Source: Shouchella rhizosphaerae (GTDB lineage: Bacteria > Bacillota > Bacilli > Bacillales > Bacillaceae_D). Taken from it: a stretch of 64,000 nucleotides of DNA. The stretch covers positions 62,001-126,000 of the forward strand of contig NZ_FRBS01000002.1 of the NCBI RefSeq assembly GCF_900142675.1, written 5' to 3'. The notes beneath the pieces are model-generated. The model searched no databases. It saw only the letters and a list, made by a program, of their open reading frames with translations, and was not told where the DNA came from. Position numbers and translations under genes: made by a program. The first letter of the stretch is position 1, and each line of letters starts with the position of its first letter. Below are positions 17,658 to 24,344 of this stretch, piece by piece.

Positions 17658-19084
17658 TTTTCTCCTTTGTTAAGTGCAAGGTTTGCAAAGTCAATCAGTT
17701 GCTGTTTTCTTTGATAAGTATTGTATTGAACTGCATACGTTCTTACCGGGTCTCCTGAATAAAAACGTTCGTATAGTTCGTGTCTTGAAGCAAGCGAGCT
17801 CCCGACTAAATCCCATGTTAATTTCATTAACGCAGTCCGTTCTTTGGCGGATGTGTGCGTGCCTTTGTAGTATTTCTTGAGCAACGAACCGATTGGGCCA
17901 TTTAGCTCAGCGGTTTGAGATGGGGATTGTAACAAACCACCTGCGCCAACTTGTTGAATGATTTCAAGCGCTCGTGGGTAAAAGCGAGTTCCTAGATTAC
18001 GAGCGGTTGCAAGTGAATCTTGATCTGGTAAAAGAACACCGTTGTGGAATGCTGCTTTTTGCTCAGAAGCGTAAAGGAGAGCCTTGATTGATTCAAGCTG
18101 AATAATCAATTCAGCGAGCTTCTCTTTAACATGAAGGAAGGTGGTTACTCCAGCTGTTTCTGCTAGTTCATCACCTATGGCGACAAGGCTTTCGAGTTTA
18201 CTGACGAGCCTCACAACGGTTTGATGTTGACTTAAAAGGGCAGATGCACGATCGGTCCGTAGTTTCCACGCTAAGTCAGGATCTTCATAGACAAGAACAC
18301 GCTCCCATGGAATAAAGACGTTATCAAACACGAGCACCGCATCCATCTCATCAAATTGTGAACTAATAGGGTGGTCGGTGATATCCTGCTTTGCAAAGGA
18401 TTCCCGACAAACAATTTGCAAGCCATTAGCATTTGTCGGAACGACAAAAACATTGGCAAACGCTTTTTCTTTCTCGCTGCGGCGGTGGTAAGAAAAAATC
18501 AGTAATTCATCGACATAAGGTGCAGCAGTCGCAATCATTTTCGCTCCTTTTACAAACACGCCTTGTTCCGTTTTTTTTGCCACATGTAGAATCGTTGAAT
18601 TGTCAGAGCGATGTTGTTTGGAGCGGTCTATTTGTGGATCATGACCAGCGGCGGTTGATAACAGGTCGAAATCACGAGATTGACGATAGTAGTGTTCAAT
18701 TTTTTTAACAAACTCTGGATGTGTAGAGGCATAGGCAGAGCGATTCGCGTACCAGCCCGTAATAAGTGAGCGCGAATATTCGGATAAGCGGCTCATGACA
18801 CCAAAAGTTTCATCTGCCCAGAGTTGGTACGCTTGCCGTTTTTTTGCTAAATCTTCTTTTGAACGTGGGATGAGATAGGACAGATGAGCGGATTTCCCTT
18901 CATCCGTTTGATACATTAAACTCGCTTTAGTGGCCTGCTTTGTTTGTAGCTGGAGCAAAGAGTCAATTGTGTTAATTGTTCCTCTAAAATCAGGATGGGT
19001 AGCAATATCTGTAATGATTTCCCCATGTAACCATACATTACGGCCATCATTAAGGCGTTGTTGATATTGGAGTGGTTGACTCAT
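17654..19084 (-). CDS. HpaB-family flavin-dependent monooxygenase 1
   Basis: 476 residues with the acyl-CoA-dehydrogenase-like fold of 4-hydroxyphenylacetate 3-hydroxylase/PvcC. Signatures: LNDGRNVWLHGEIITDIATH at the N-terminus, LSEYSRSLITGWYA, DPQIDRSK, VVKGAKMIATAAPYVDE-type segment (FVKGAKMIATAAPY) and FDNVFIPWERVLVYED. These enzymes take reduced flavin from a partner reductase. It shares a 35-bp overlap with the second HpaB copy upstream; the two are diverged paralogues. In this sulfur-type operon the substrate may be an aromatic or heterocyclic sulfur compound rather than 4-hydroxyphenylacetate; this is inference. RBS GGAGGAG lies upstream. Confidence 0.83.
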   Translation of the reverse strand: MSQPLQYQQRLNDGRNVWLHGEIITDIATHPDFRGTINTIDSLLQLQTKQATKASLMYQTDEGKSAHLSYLIPRSKEDLAKKRQAYQLWADETFGVMSRLSEYSRSLITGWYANRSAYASTHPEFVKKIEHYYRQSRDFDLLSTAAGHDPQIDRSKQHRSDNSTILHVAKKTEQGVFVKGAKMIATAAPYVDELLIFSYHRRSEKEKAFANVFVVPTNANGLQIVCRESFAKQDITDHPISSQFDEMDAVLVFDNVFIPWERVLVYEDPDLAWKLRTDRASALLSQHQTVVRLVSKLESLVAIGDELAETAGVTTFLHVKEKLAELIIQLESIKALLYASEQKAAFHNGVLLPDQDSLATARNLGTRFYPRALEIIQQVGAGGLLQSPSQTAELNGPIGSLLKKYYKGTHTSAKERTALMKLTWDLVGSSLASRHELYERFYSGDPVRTYAVQYNTYQRKQQLIDFANLALNKGEK

Positions 19085-20543
19085 GATACAACTCCTCCCT
19101 CTTTTTAATCGTTTCTTGAAAACGAGCGAGTTTCTTTTTTAATTTGGACTTATCGTAACGCTCGTATTGCTGGGCGAATGTCCGAATTGGATCACCTGTA
19201 TAGAAGCGTTCATATAAGTCGTGACGAGAGCCTAATGTACTGCCAATTAACTCCCAGCCAAGTTGAAAAAGAGCTGTTTTGGCTTCTGCTTCTAGTTGGG
19301 TACTTCTATAATATTTATTAAAAAGAGGTGACAAGGCATGATTGCCTCCAATTGGGGCAGAAGGGACTTGTATAAAGCCGCCCGCACCAATTAATTTTAA
19401 AACTTCGATCGCACGTGGGTAAAAACGTGTTCCCAGGTTTCGTGCTGTTTGTAGTGGAACCGAATCTGGGAGATATACCGATTGGTCGTTTAGTTGTCCC
19501 TGGCCTTCAGCTGCTAGAAGAAGCGCCTCAATCGTATCAACTTGGGTATAAAGCTCACCAAGCTTCTCTTGAACGTGTAAATGATGGTCAGCGCCAATTG
19601 CTTGAGCAGTTGCTGTTGCCACACCAGCAACAAACTCCAACTTAGTCAATAGCCGCACGACCGTTTGGTGATGAGCGAGCTGGTTTAATTGTTGGTGTTG
19701 TTGGGCTTGAAACACACCTTCAGCAGATCCGCGAATAAGAACGCGCTCCCAAGGGATCAAGACGTCATCAAAGAGGAGGACCGCATCCATCTCATCAAAG
19801 CGACTGCTCAGTGGGTACCTTGCTTGATCTGTTTCGGCAAAGGATCTGCGGCAGACAATCTGCAAACCGGGTGCATTTAAATTTAGTATAAACATATTGT
19901 TATACTCAGTTTTGTTGGCATTTAATTTCTGATGAGGCATAATGATCACTTCATGTGCATAGGGAGCGGCAGTCGCAATCATTTTGGCTCCGCGAACAAT
20001 GACCCCTCCTGCTGTTTCTTTGACGACACGGAGCAAAGCGTCCTTGTCATCAAGTTCGTCACTTTGTTTCGAACGATCAATTTGCGGATCAAGAATCGCT
20101 GTCGTTACAACTCGCCGTTGATCACGAGTCTGCTCATAAATCGCTGTTATTTTCTTACTAAAACCACAATCGAATTGTTGAAAGTAATCTCGATCAATAT
20201 AGTAACCAGTCAGCAATGAGTTCGCATAATCAGATAAACGACTCATCACCCCAAATGTTTGTCTTGACCAGTTTGTATAAGCGGCTCGCTTTTGCAGTAA
20301 ATCATCTAGTGAGTGCGGAATTTGAAAGGCACGGTGGACGTAATGGTTTACTGCTGGACTTGGAAAGCCTACTGTTGAGCGAATCTCTTCGTCGTCTAAG
20401 CTATTGATCAATGAAGAGACGGTGTTTATTGTTCCGGAAAAAGCTGGGTGAGTGCTTATATCTTTAACTAACTCACAATCTAACCAAACGTTCCTTCCGT
20501 CATTTAAGCTGCTAATATAGTCATTATTCGTTTCATTAACCAT
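19050..20543 (-). CDS. HpaB-family flavin-dependent monooxygenase 2
   Basis: 497 residues, first gene of the operon and a paralogue of the next gene. The same anchors appear: LNDGRNVWLDCELVKDISTH, LSDYANSLLTGYY, DPQIDRSKQ, VRGAKMIATAAPYAHE and FDDVLIPWERVLIRG. Family knowledge: two-component flavin monooxygenases hydroxylating aromatic rings with FADH2. Duplicate HpaB-like subunits next to two SsuD-like enzymes is unusual; they may act on sequential intermediates. The leader carries a terminator and a conserved motif shared with the divergent importer operon, so expression is probably attenuated when sulfur is sufficient. AAAGGGG and TGGAG lie before the ATG. Confidence 0.83.
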   Translation of the reverse strand: MVNETNNDYISSLNDGRNVWLDCELVKDISTHPAFSGTINTVSSLINSLDDEEIRSTVGFPSPAVNHYVHRAFQIPHSLDDLLQKRAAYTNWSRQTFGVMSRLSDYANSLLTGYYIDRDYFQQFDCGFSKKITAIYEQTRDQRRVVTTAILDPQIDRSKQSDELDDKDALLRVVKETAGGVIVRGAKMIATAAPYAHEVIIMPHQKLNANKTEYNNMFILNLNAPGLQIVCRRSFAETDQARYPLSSRFDEMDAVLLFDDVLIPWERVLIRGSAEGVFQAQQHQQLNQLAHHQTVVRLLTKLEFVAGVATATAQAIGADHHLHVQEKLGELYTQVDTIEALLLAAEGQGQLNDQSVYLPDSVPLQTARNLGTRFYPRAIEVLKLIGAGGFIQVPSAPIGGNHALSPLFNKYYRSTQLEAEAKTALFQLGWELIGSTLGSRHDLYERFYTGDPIRTFAQQYERYDKSKLKKKLARFQETIKKREELYHESTTPISTTP

Positions 20544-20562
20544 AAAACTCCAACCCCTTTAA

Positions 20563-20602
20563 CAAAAAAATCCTTGCCTGAATAGATAAATTCAAGTCAA
20601 GG
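20563..20602 (-). terminator. Leader terminator of the monooxygenase operon
   Basis: Lies between the promoter and the first gene. Arms 20602-20590 and 20583-20572 (CCTTGACTTGAAT with ATTCAGGCAAGG, one mismatch and one bulge) are followed on the minus strand by a T run (20570-20563). A terminator inside a leader implies attenuation. Confidence 0.75.
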
Positions 20603-20625
20603 CTATCGGTTGTCCGGTAAGCGCT
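20602..20625 (-). promoter_or_regulatory. Conserved leader motif, copy A (candidate riboswitch or operator)
   Basis: On the minus strand it contains GCGCTTACCGGACAACCG followed by ATAGC. It matches copy B at 20778-20801 in 18 of 24 positions, and all six differences are transitions. It can fold as a hairpin closed by CGG/CCG around an ACAA loop. Its last base is the first base of the leader terminator stem. Confidence 0.6.
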
Positions 20626-20674
20626 ATGGTTTAATTCAAAGCTTAAGAAAAGGAGGCTCTCCATTTTTCTTATT

Positions 20675-20703
20675 ATACTAATCATATAACACATGGCGGT
20701 CAA
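20675..20703 (-). promoter_or_regulatory. Promoter of the monooxygenase operon
   Basis: Minus strand TTGACC (20703-20698), 17-base spacer, TAGTAT (20680-20675); an overlapping TATAAT (20677-20672) would give a 20-base spacer. The leader is over 100 nt and includes a purine-rich hairpin (20645-20671), copy A of the motif and a terminator. Confidence 0.55.
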
Positions 20704-20716
20704 GTGTGAATTAATA

Positions 20717-20745
20717 TTGAAATGGGATGAATCAACTGCTATAAT
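20717..20745 (+). promoter_or_regulatory. Promoter of the MetQNI-type operon
   Basis: TTGAAA (20717-20722), exact 17-base spacer, TATAAT (20740-20745). Transcription should start near 20752. Confidence 0.75.
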
Positions 20746-20752
20746 CCATTTA

Positions 20753-20764
20753 ATCCAATTGGAT
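20753..20764. promoter_or_regulatory. Palindromic operator at the metQNI transcription start
   Basis: ATCCAATTGGAT is a perfect 12-base palindrome lying on the expected transcription start. A sulfur repressor such as CymR is a plausible ligand because of the neighbouring genes, but I cannot confirm the match to its consensus. Confidence 0.5.
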
Positions 20765-20777
20765 AACTGTATATTAA

Positions 20778-20801
20778 GGCGCCTACCGGATAACCGGCGG
20801 C
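20778..20801 (+). promoter_or_regulatory. Conserved leader motif, copy B (candidate riboswitch or operator)
   Basis: Contains GCGCCTACCGGATAACCG followed by GCGGC. It folds as a hairpin closed by CCGG/CCGG around an ATAA loop. Relative to copy A, the changes at the stem positions keep or swap base pairs (U-A to U-G, U-G to C-G). Its final GC is also the first GC of the terminator stem at 20800, so the two structures share bases. Confidence 0.6.
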
Positions 20802-20830
20802 ATGAACAATCACATGTTCATGCTTTTTTT
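20800..20830 (+). terminator. Leader terminator of the MetQNI-type operon
   Basis: GCATGAACA (20800-20808) pairs perfectly with TGTTCATGC (20815-20823) around a 6-base loop, followed by seven T. It lies about 50 nt after the transcription start and 32 nt before metQ, so it is an attenuator. Confidence 0.8.
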
Positions 20831-20861
20831 AATGCGTAAATGTGCTGAGGAGGTTATAGGG

Positions 20862-21704
20862 ATGAACAAACGGTTCCTGTGTAAACTGGCGATAACACTA
20901 GGATTATTAGTAGGTGTAATTGGTTGTGGTGCAAATGATACGAGTATAGGGGGTGAATCGCAAGACGATTCAAAAGAAATTACGATTGGGTTCACACCTG
21001 GACCATATAGTGATCAAGTTAAAAAGGGAATTGAGCCAATACTTTCAGAAAAAGGTTATACAATCAACTACCGTGAATTTAGCGATATTGCACAACCAAA
21101 CTTTGCATTAGCGGAAGGTTCACTTGATGCTAATATTTTTCAACACACGGCTTATTTTGAGAACTTCAAATCTGAAAATAACCTCGAATTGACAGAGGTC
21201 ATCAAAGTACCAACCGCACCAATCGGAATCTATTCGGATAAACATCAGAGCTTGGAGGAAATTAGTGATGGATTCAAAATTGCGATGCCGAATGATCCAC
21301 CTAATGTCGCGCGAGCTTTACGGGTACTTGAAGTAATTGATTGGGTGGAATTGAAAGACAATTATGACCCAATTACTGTCTCGAAAATTGATATTGTGGC
21401 TAAGAAAGTAGATTTTGAATTTGTTGAAGTAGAACAAGCACAATTACCACGAACCTTGCCAGATGTCGATTATGCGTTTATTAACGGGAACTTTGTCTTA
21501 GCATCAGGGCGGTCGCTATCAACGGCACTTCAGTTGGAGGAGCCCCCGTTTGAATATCAAAATTTAGTTGCTGTACGTACGGAAGATGTCGATAAGCAAT
21601 TTGTCAAAGATTTAATCGAGGCTTATCAGTCATCAGAGTTTCAAGAAGTGATTGAAACCGACCCAAGTTTTGAAGGATTCCACCGTCCAGATTATTTTCA
21701 GTAA
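20862..21704 (+). CDS. metQ: MetQ/NlpA-family substrate-binding lipoprotein
   Basis: About 280 residues. A lipoprotein signal peptide ends in the lipobox VIGC (residues about 19-22). The mature protein begins with an Asp/Ser-rich linker, then the NLPA-family core (EITIGFTPGPYSDQVKKGI, then INYREFSDIAQPNFALAEGS, LDANIFQHTAYF). MetQ-type proteins deliver methionine; homologues take other small sulfur amino acids or derivatives. Because the operon is divergent from four monooxygenases, the ligand may be an organosulfur compound. GAGGAGG precedes ATG 20862; the longer frame from 20802 overlaps the attenuator and is rejected. Confidence 0.87.
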   Translation: MNKRFLCKLAITLGLLVGVIGCGANDTSIGGESQDDSKEITIGFTPGPYSDQVKKGIEPILSEKGYTINYREFSDIAQPNFALAEGSLDANIFQHTAYFENFKSENNLELTEVIKVPTAPIGIYSDKHQSLEEISDGFKIAMPNDPPNVARALRVLEVIDWVELKDNYDPITVSKIDIVAKKVDFEFVEVEQAQLPRTLPDVDYAFINGNFVLASGRSLSTALQLEEPPFEYQNLVAVRTEDVDKQFVKDLIEAYQSSEFQEVIETDPSFEGFHRPDYFQ

Positions 21705-21733
21705 TTCAACATTACGTTGCGAGGAGGATCGTA

Positions 21734-22492
21734 ATGATTACATTTGAGAATATTAGTAAATCGTTTCAGTTTAAAGGAGATGTTATTGACGCAGTTAAGA
21801 ATGTTGATTTACATGTGAAGGAAAAAGAAATCTACGGCATTATTGGCTTTAGTGGAGCAGGGAAGTCGACGCTGTTGCGAATTGGGAATTTGCTAGAGCA
21901 GCCGACTGAAGGAAATATGTTTATTGATGGAAAAGCATTAAATCATTTGTCTCCCAAACAACTTCGTCAAGAGCGACATAAGATCGGTTTCATTTTTCAA
22001 GGGTTTAATTTACTTGCTAATCGGACGGTTGGCGGTAATGTAAGCTTAGCACTTGAATTTGCAAAGGTTCCGAAAAAGGAAAGAGAGATGATTGTCAAAG
22101 AAGTGCTAGCCGTCGTTGATTTAACAGATAAAATTGATCGGTATCCTTCACAATTATCGGGCGGACAAAAGCAACGGGTCGCGATTGCCCGAGCGATTAG
22201 CACACGTCCAAAAGTGTTGCTCTGTGATGAGCCAACATCGGCTTTGGATCCCCAAACGACACAATCAATTCTCTCTTATTTGAAGAAGATCAATTATCTA
22301 TATGGAGTTACGATTTTATTGGTTACTCATGAAATGGAGGTTATTCGTAAACTTGCTGATCGAGTTGCTGTGATGGAAAAAGGTAACATTGCTGAAGAAT
22401 TACAGTTAACCGCGGGACCTGAGTTTGCTAAAACAAAGATTGGCAGAATCTTATTGCAAAGAGCGGAAAATGAGGTGAGTATTAATGCTTGA
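21734..22492 (+). CDS. metN: MetN-type ABC transporter ATPase lacking the regulatory NIL domain
   Basis: 252 residues. Walker A GFSGAGKST, Q-loop FIFQGFNLL, signature LSGGQKQR, Walker B VLLCDEPTSALDP and switch LLVTHEM are intact, and the N-terminus MITFENISKSF with DVIDAVKNVDLHV is typical of MetN. Canonical MetN is about 340 residues with a C-terminal NIL (ACT-like) domain that binds methionine and inhibits transport; here the protein ends about 20 residues after the ATPase core. So the feedback domain is absent, which fits a transporter for a compound other than methionine. GAGGAGG lies upstream. Confidence 0.88.
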   Translation: MITFENISKSFQFKGDVIDAVKNVDLHVKEKEIYGIIGFSGAGKSTLLRIGNLLEQPTEGNMFIDGKALNHLSPKQLRQERHKIGFIFQGFNLLANRTVGGNVSLALEFAKVPKKEREMIVKEVLAVVDLTDKIDRYPSQLSGGQKQRVAIARAISTRPKVLLCDEPTSALDPQTTQSILSYLKKINYLYGVTILLVTHEMEVIRKLADRVAVMEKGNIAEELQLTAGPEFAKTKIGRILLQRAENEVSINA

Positions 22493-23147
22493 ATCGCTTG
22501 AACCTTATTTACCAGAAATTTATCTTGGGATTGGCCAAACATTCCTCATGCTTGGAATTTCACTTAGTGCGGCGGTTTTACTCGGCTTGCCGTTGGGGTT
22601 AATTACGTTTCTAACTGCAAAAGATCAGTTACTTGCCCAAAAGGCGGTTAATCTAGTTTTAAACTTTGTTATTAATATCGTTCGTTCCTTTCCGTTTATC
22701 ATTTTATTAGTGGCGATGATTCCATTCACACGGGCGATACTTGGCACAACCGTTGGACCGCTAGCGGCTTCAGTTCCGTTATCAATTGCCGCGATTTTCT
22801 TTCTTGCCCGTCTTGTCGAGCAATCATTGCGAGAAATTCCAAAAGGAACAATTGAAGCAGCCATTGCGATGGGAGGGCATCCTCTTCATATTATTTGGAA
22901 AGTATTGCTTGTAGAAGCGCGATCTGGTCTTTTGCTCGGATTAACGGTTACAGCGGTTTCCTTTATTTCGTATTCAGCGATTGCGGGTGTTGTTGGCGGA
23001 GGTGGAATTGGCGATTTAGCAATCCGTTATGGATATTACCGATTCCAAACAGATATTATGATTATTACTGTTATTTTACTTGTGATCCTTGTGCAATCTG
23101 TTCAATTTCTTGGAAATTATCTTGCCGCTAAAATTGATAAAAGATAA
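22485..23147 (+). CDS. metI: MetI-type ABC transporter permease
   Basis: 220 residues, five predicted membrane segments with the MetI permease signature (SLREIPKGTIEAAIAMGGHP, the EAA-like loop) and SAIAGVVGGGGIGDLAIRYG. The ATG overlaps the metN stop by 8 bp with GAGGTGA upstream. It completes a three-gene importer with the two genes before it. No transcription terminator is obvious directly after it, so the small gene at 23244 could be co-transcribed. Confidence 0.88.
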   Translation: MLESLEPYLPEIYLGIGQTFLMLGISLSAAVLLGLPLGLITFLTAKDQLLAQKAVNLVLNFVINIVRSFPFIILLVAMIPFTRAILGTTVGPLAASVPLSIAAIFFLARLVEQSLREIPKGTIEAAIAMGGHPLHIIWKVLLVEARSGLLLGLTVTAVSFISYSAIAGVVGGGGIGDLAIRYGYYRFQTDIMIITVILLVILVQSVQFLGNYLAAKIDKR

Positions 23148-23181
23148 GGAAGATACCGTTCTGTAAAAACAGGAGGAAAGA

Positions 23182-23244
23182 ATGTCTTGCACTATCATGT
23201 GCTACCATTTTATACTATTTTTTAAAAAGTCGGTGGTACTATAA
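23182..23244 (+). CDS. Possible 20-codon small ORF upstream of the 91-residue gene
   Basis: ATG 23182 is preceded by a near-ideal AGGAGG with good spacing. The frame encodes MSCTIMCYHFILFFKKSVVL and stops at TAA 23242-23244, whose last A is the A of the next ATG (TAATG). The layout suggests translational coupling, but the peptide is unrecognised and it may simply be a remnant. Confidence 0.3.
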   Translation: MSCTIMCYHFILFFKKSVVL

Positions 23245-23519
23245 TGTTATTTGAAGATAATGTACATTTGCATGTAGGCTATTATGAAAATGGTTACGAT
23301 TTAGAGGGGATTTTCCTAAAAGTTTATAATAAAGACATTTGGTGTTTATTCTATAATGACGAAACAAATGATATTCGCCTTCCAGATAAACTCGCCTATC
23401 CGTATATTAATGACTTTGGTAACTTGATAGGGATATACAATATTCGTGATGAGGTTTTAACAATGGAATATGGCAATGATCTATTTAAAGATTTTTTAAA
23501 GTTATTGAACATGATTTAA
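23244..23519 (+). CDS. Hypothetical protein, 91 residues
   Basis: A small acidic, aromatic-rich protein (15 or more Tyr/Phe/Trp) with no membrane segment and no motif I recognise. Base composition is clearly more AT-rich than the neighbouring metQNI genes. The only ribosome site is a weak GGTGG 12 bases away unless it is coupled to the 20-codon frame upstream. Repetitive LxNDxGNLIGIY-like segments hint at an immunity or DUF-type small protein, but I would not assign a function. It could be a fragment of a larger acquired gene. Confidence 0.45.
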   Translation: MLFEDNVHLHVGYYENGYDLEGIFLKVYNKDIWCLFYNDETNDIRLPDKLAYPYINDFGNLIGIYNIRDEVLTMEYGNDLFKDFLKLLNMI

Positions 23520-23671
23520 ATAGTGTTTTTATGATAAACAAGGACTTCAGAACGGCGACAGAAGAGGGAAGTCCATAAGTTCGTAAAGTCATAAAGAATC
23601 GTAACAAGTAAGCTGACTTTAAGTCATATTGCTGGTCATAGATGCTGTCAGAAATGCGATTTAAAAAAAGA

Positions 23672-23709
23672 AAAAGCACCAAGTCATGAGACTTTGACTT
23701 GGTGCTTTT
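23672..23709. terminator. Bidirectional terminator
   Basis: 14-base perfect arms (AAAGCACCAAGTCA and complement, 23672-23709) with A runs on the left and T runs on the right. It serves the GNAT gene on the minus strand and stops readthrough from the left. Confidence 0.85.
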
Positions 23710-23714
23710 GCCTT

Positions 23715-24215
23715 TTAGTGATCAACGAGTTCTTTTTCCATAATATAGTCATCCATCACATAGCCATTGCCGATGTCGGCTATTTGTGTGCGTACTTTTT
23801 GAAAGCCTTTTTTCTCATAGACAGCGATGGAGTCTTTATTATGGCGGTTAACTGTCAGCCACATTTTTGTTAAACCGCGCTTTTGGCAGAGTGTTTCTAA
23901 AAAGGCAAATGCTTGGCTGGCATAGCCTTTTCCGCGGTGGCTTTTTTCGATGTAACATTTGCTAAGGAAGAGTTTCCCTTCTTCTTGCTTTGCGCCGATA
24001 TAGCCTATTTTTTCGCCGTTAGCGATAAGAAAGTAATACTCGTATCCTTGCTTTTCGATTTGTTCAGTTATAGCTTGGACCGATTGAAATTTGTCTAGCA
24101 TGTATGCAATTTGTTCATGTGAAATGATCGTTACATAATGTTGTTGCCAAATGTCTGCGCCTAAACGTGCTAACTCGCTAATATCGTTGCTTGTTTGTAC
24201 TTGTTTGATGTCCAC
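23715..24215 (-). CDS. GNAT-family N-acetyltransferase
   Basis: 166 residues. The acetyl-CoA binding motif A is clear (CYIEKSHRGKGYASQAFAFLE, with RGKGYA), followed by motif B (MWLTVNRHNKDSIAVYEKKGFQKV). The family acetylates amino groups of small molecules or protein ends; the substrate is not predictable. No strong ribosome site: AAGGATGG lies about 20 bases before the ATG. It is a single gene between two bidirectional terminators. Confidence 0.85.
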   Translation of the reverse strand: MDIKQVQTSNDISELARLGADIWQQHYVTIISHEQIAYMLDKFQSVQAITEQIEKQGYEYYFLIANGEKIGYIGAKQEEGKLFLSKCYIEKSHRGKGYASQAFAFLETLCQKRGLTKMWLTVNRHNKDSIAVYEKKGFQKVRTQIADIGNGYVMDDYIMEKELVDH

Positions 24216-24309
24216 GATGATCGAACCATCCTTTGCGGAATAATGCTTGTATAGAGCTATATTACCTGATCTATTCCCTATTTGAAATAGACTTGCCTTG
24301 CCAAAAATG

Positions 24310-24337
24310 GCCCAGCGACATGGTTAAATCGCTGGGC
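24310..24337. terminator. Bidirectional terminator after the chemoreceptor gene
   Basis: GCCCAGCGA and TCGCTGGGC, perfect 9-base arms with a 10-base loop. A T run follows on both strands (TTTTTT at 24341 on plus, ATTTTTGG on minus). Confidence 0.8.
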
Positions 24338-24344
24338 TGCTTTT

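Noticed and set aside
20544-20861. S-box (SAM-I), T-box or SMK-type riboswitch in the sulfur-operon leaders
   Set aside because: None of the characteristic core sequences is present; only the short shared motif and terminators are visible.
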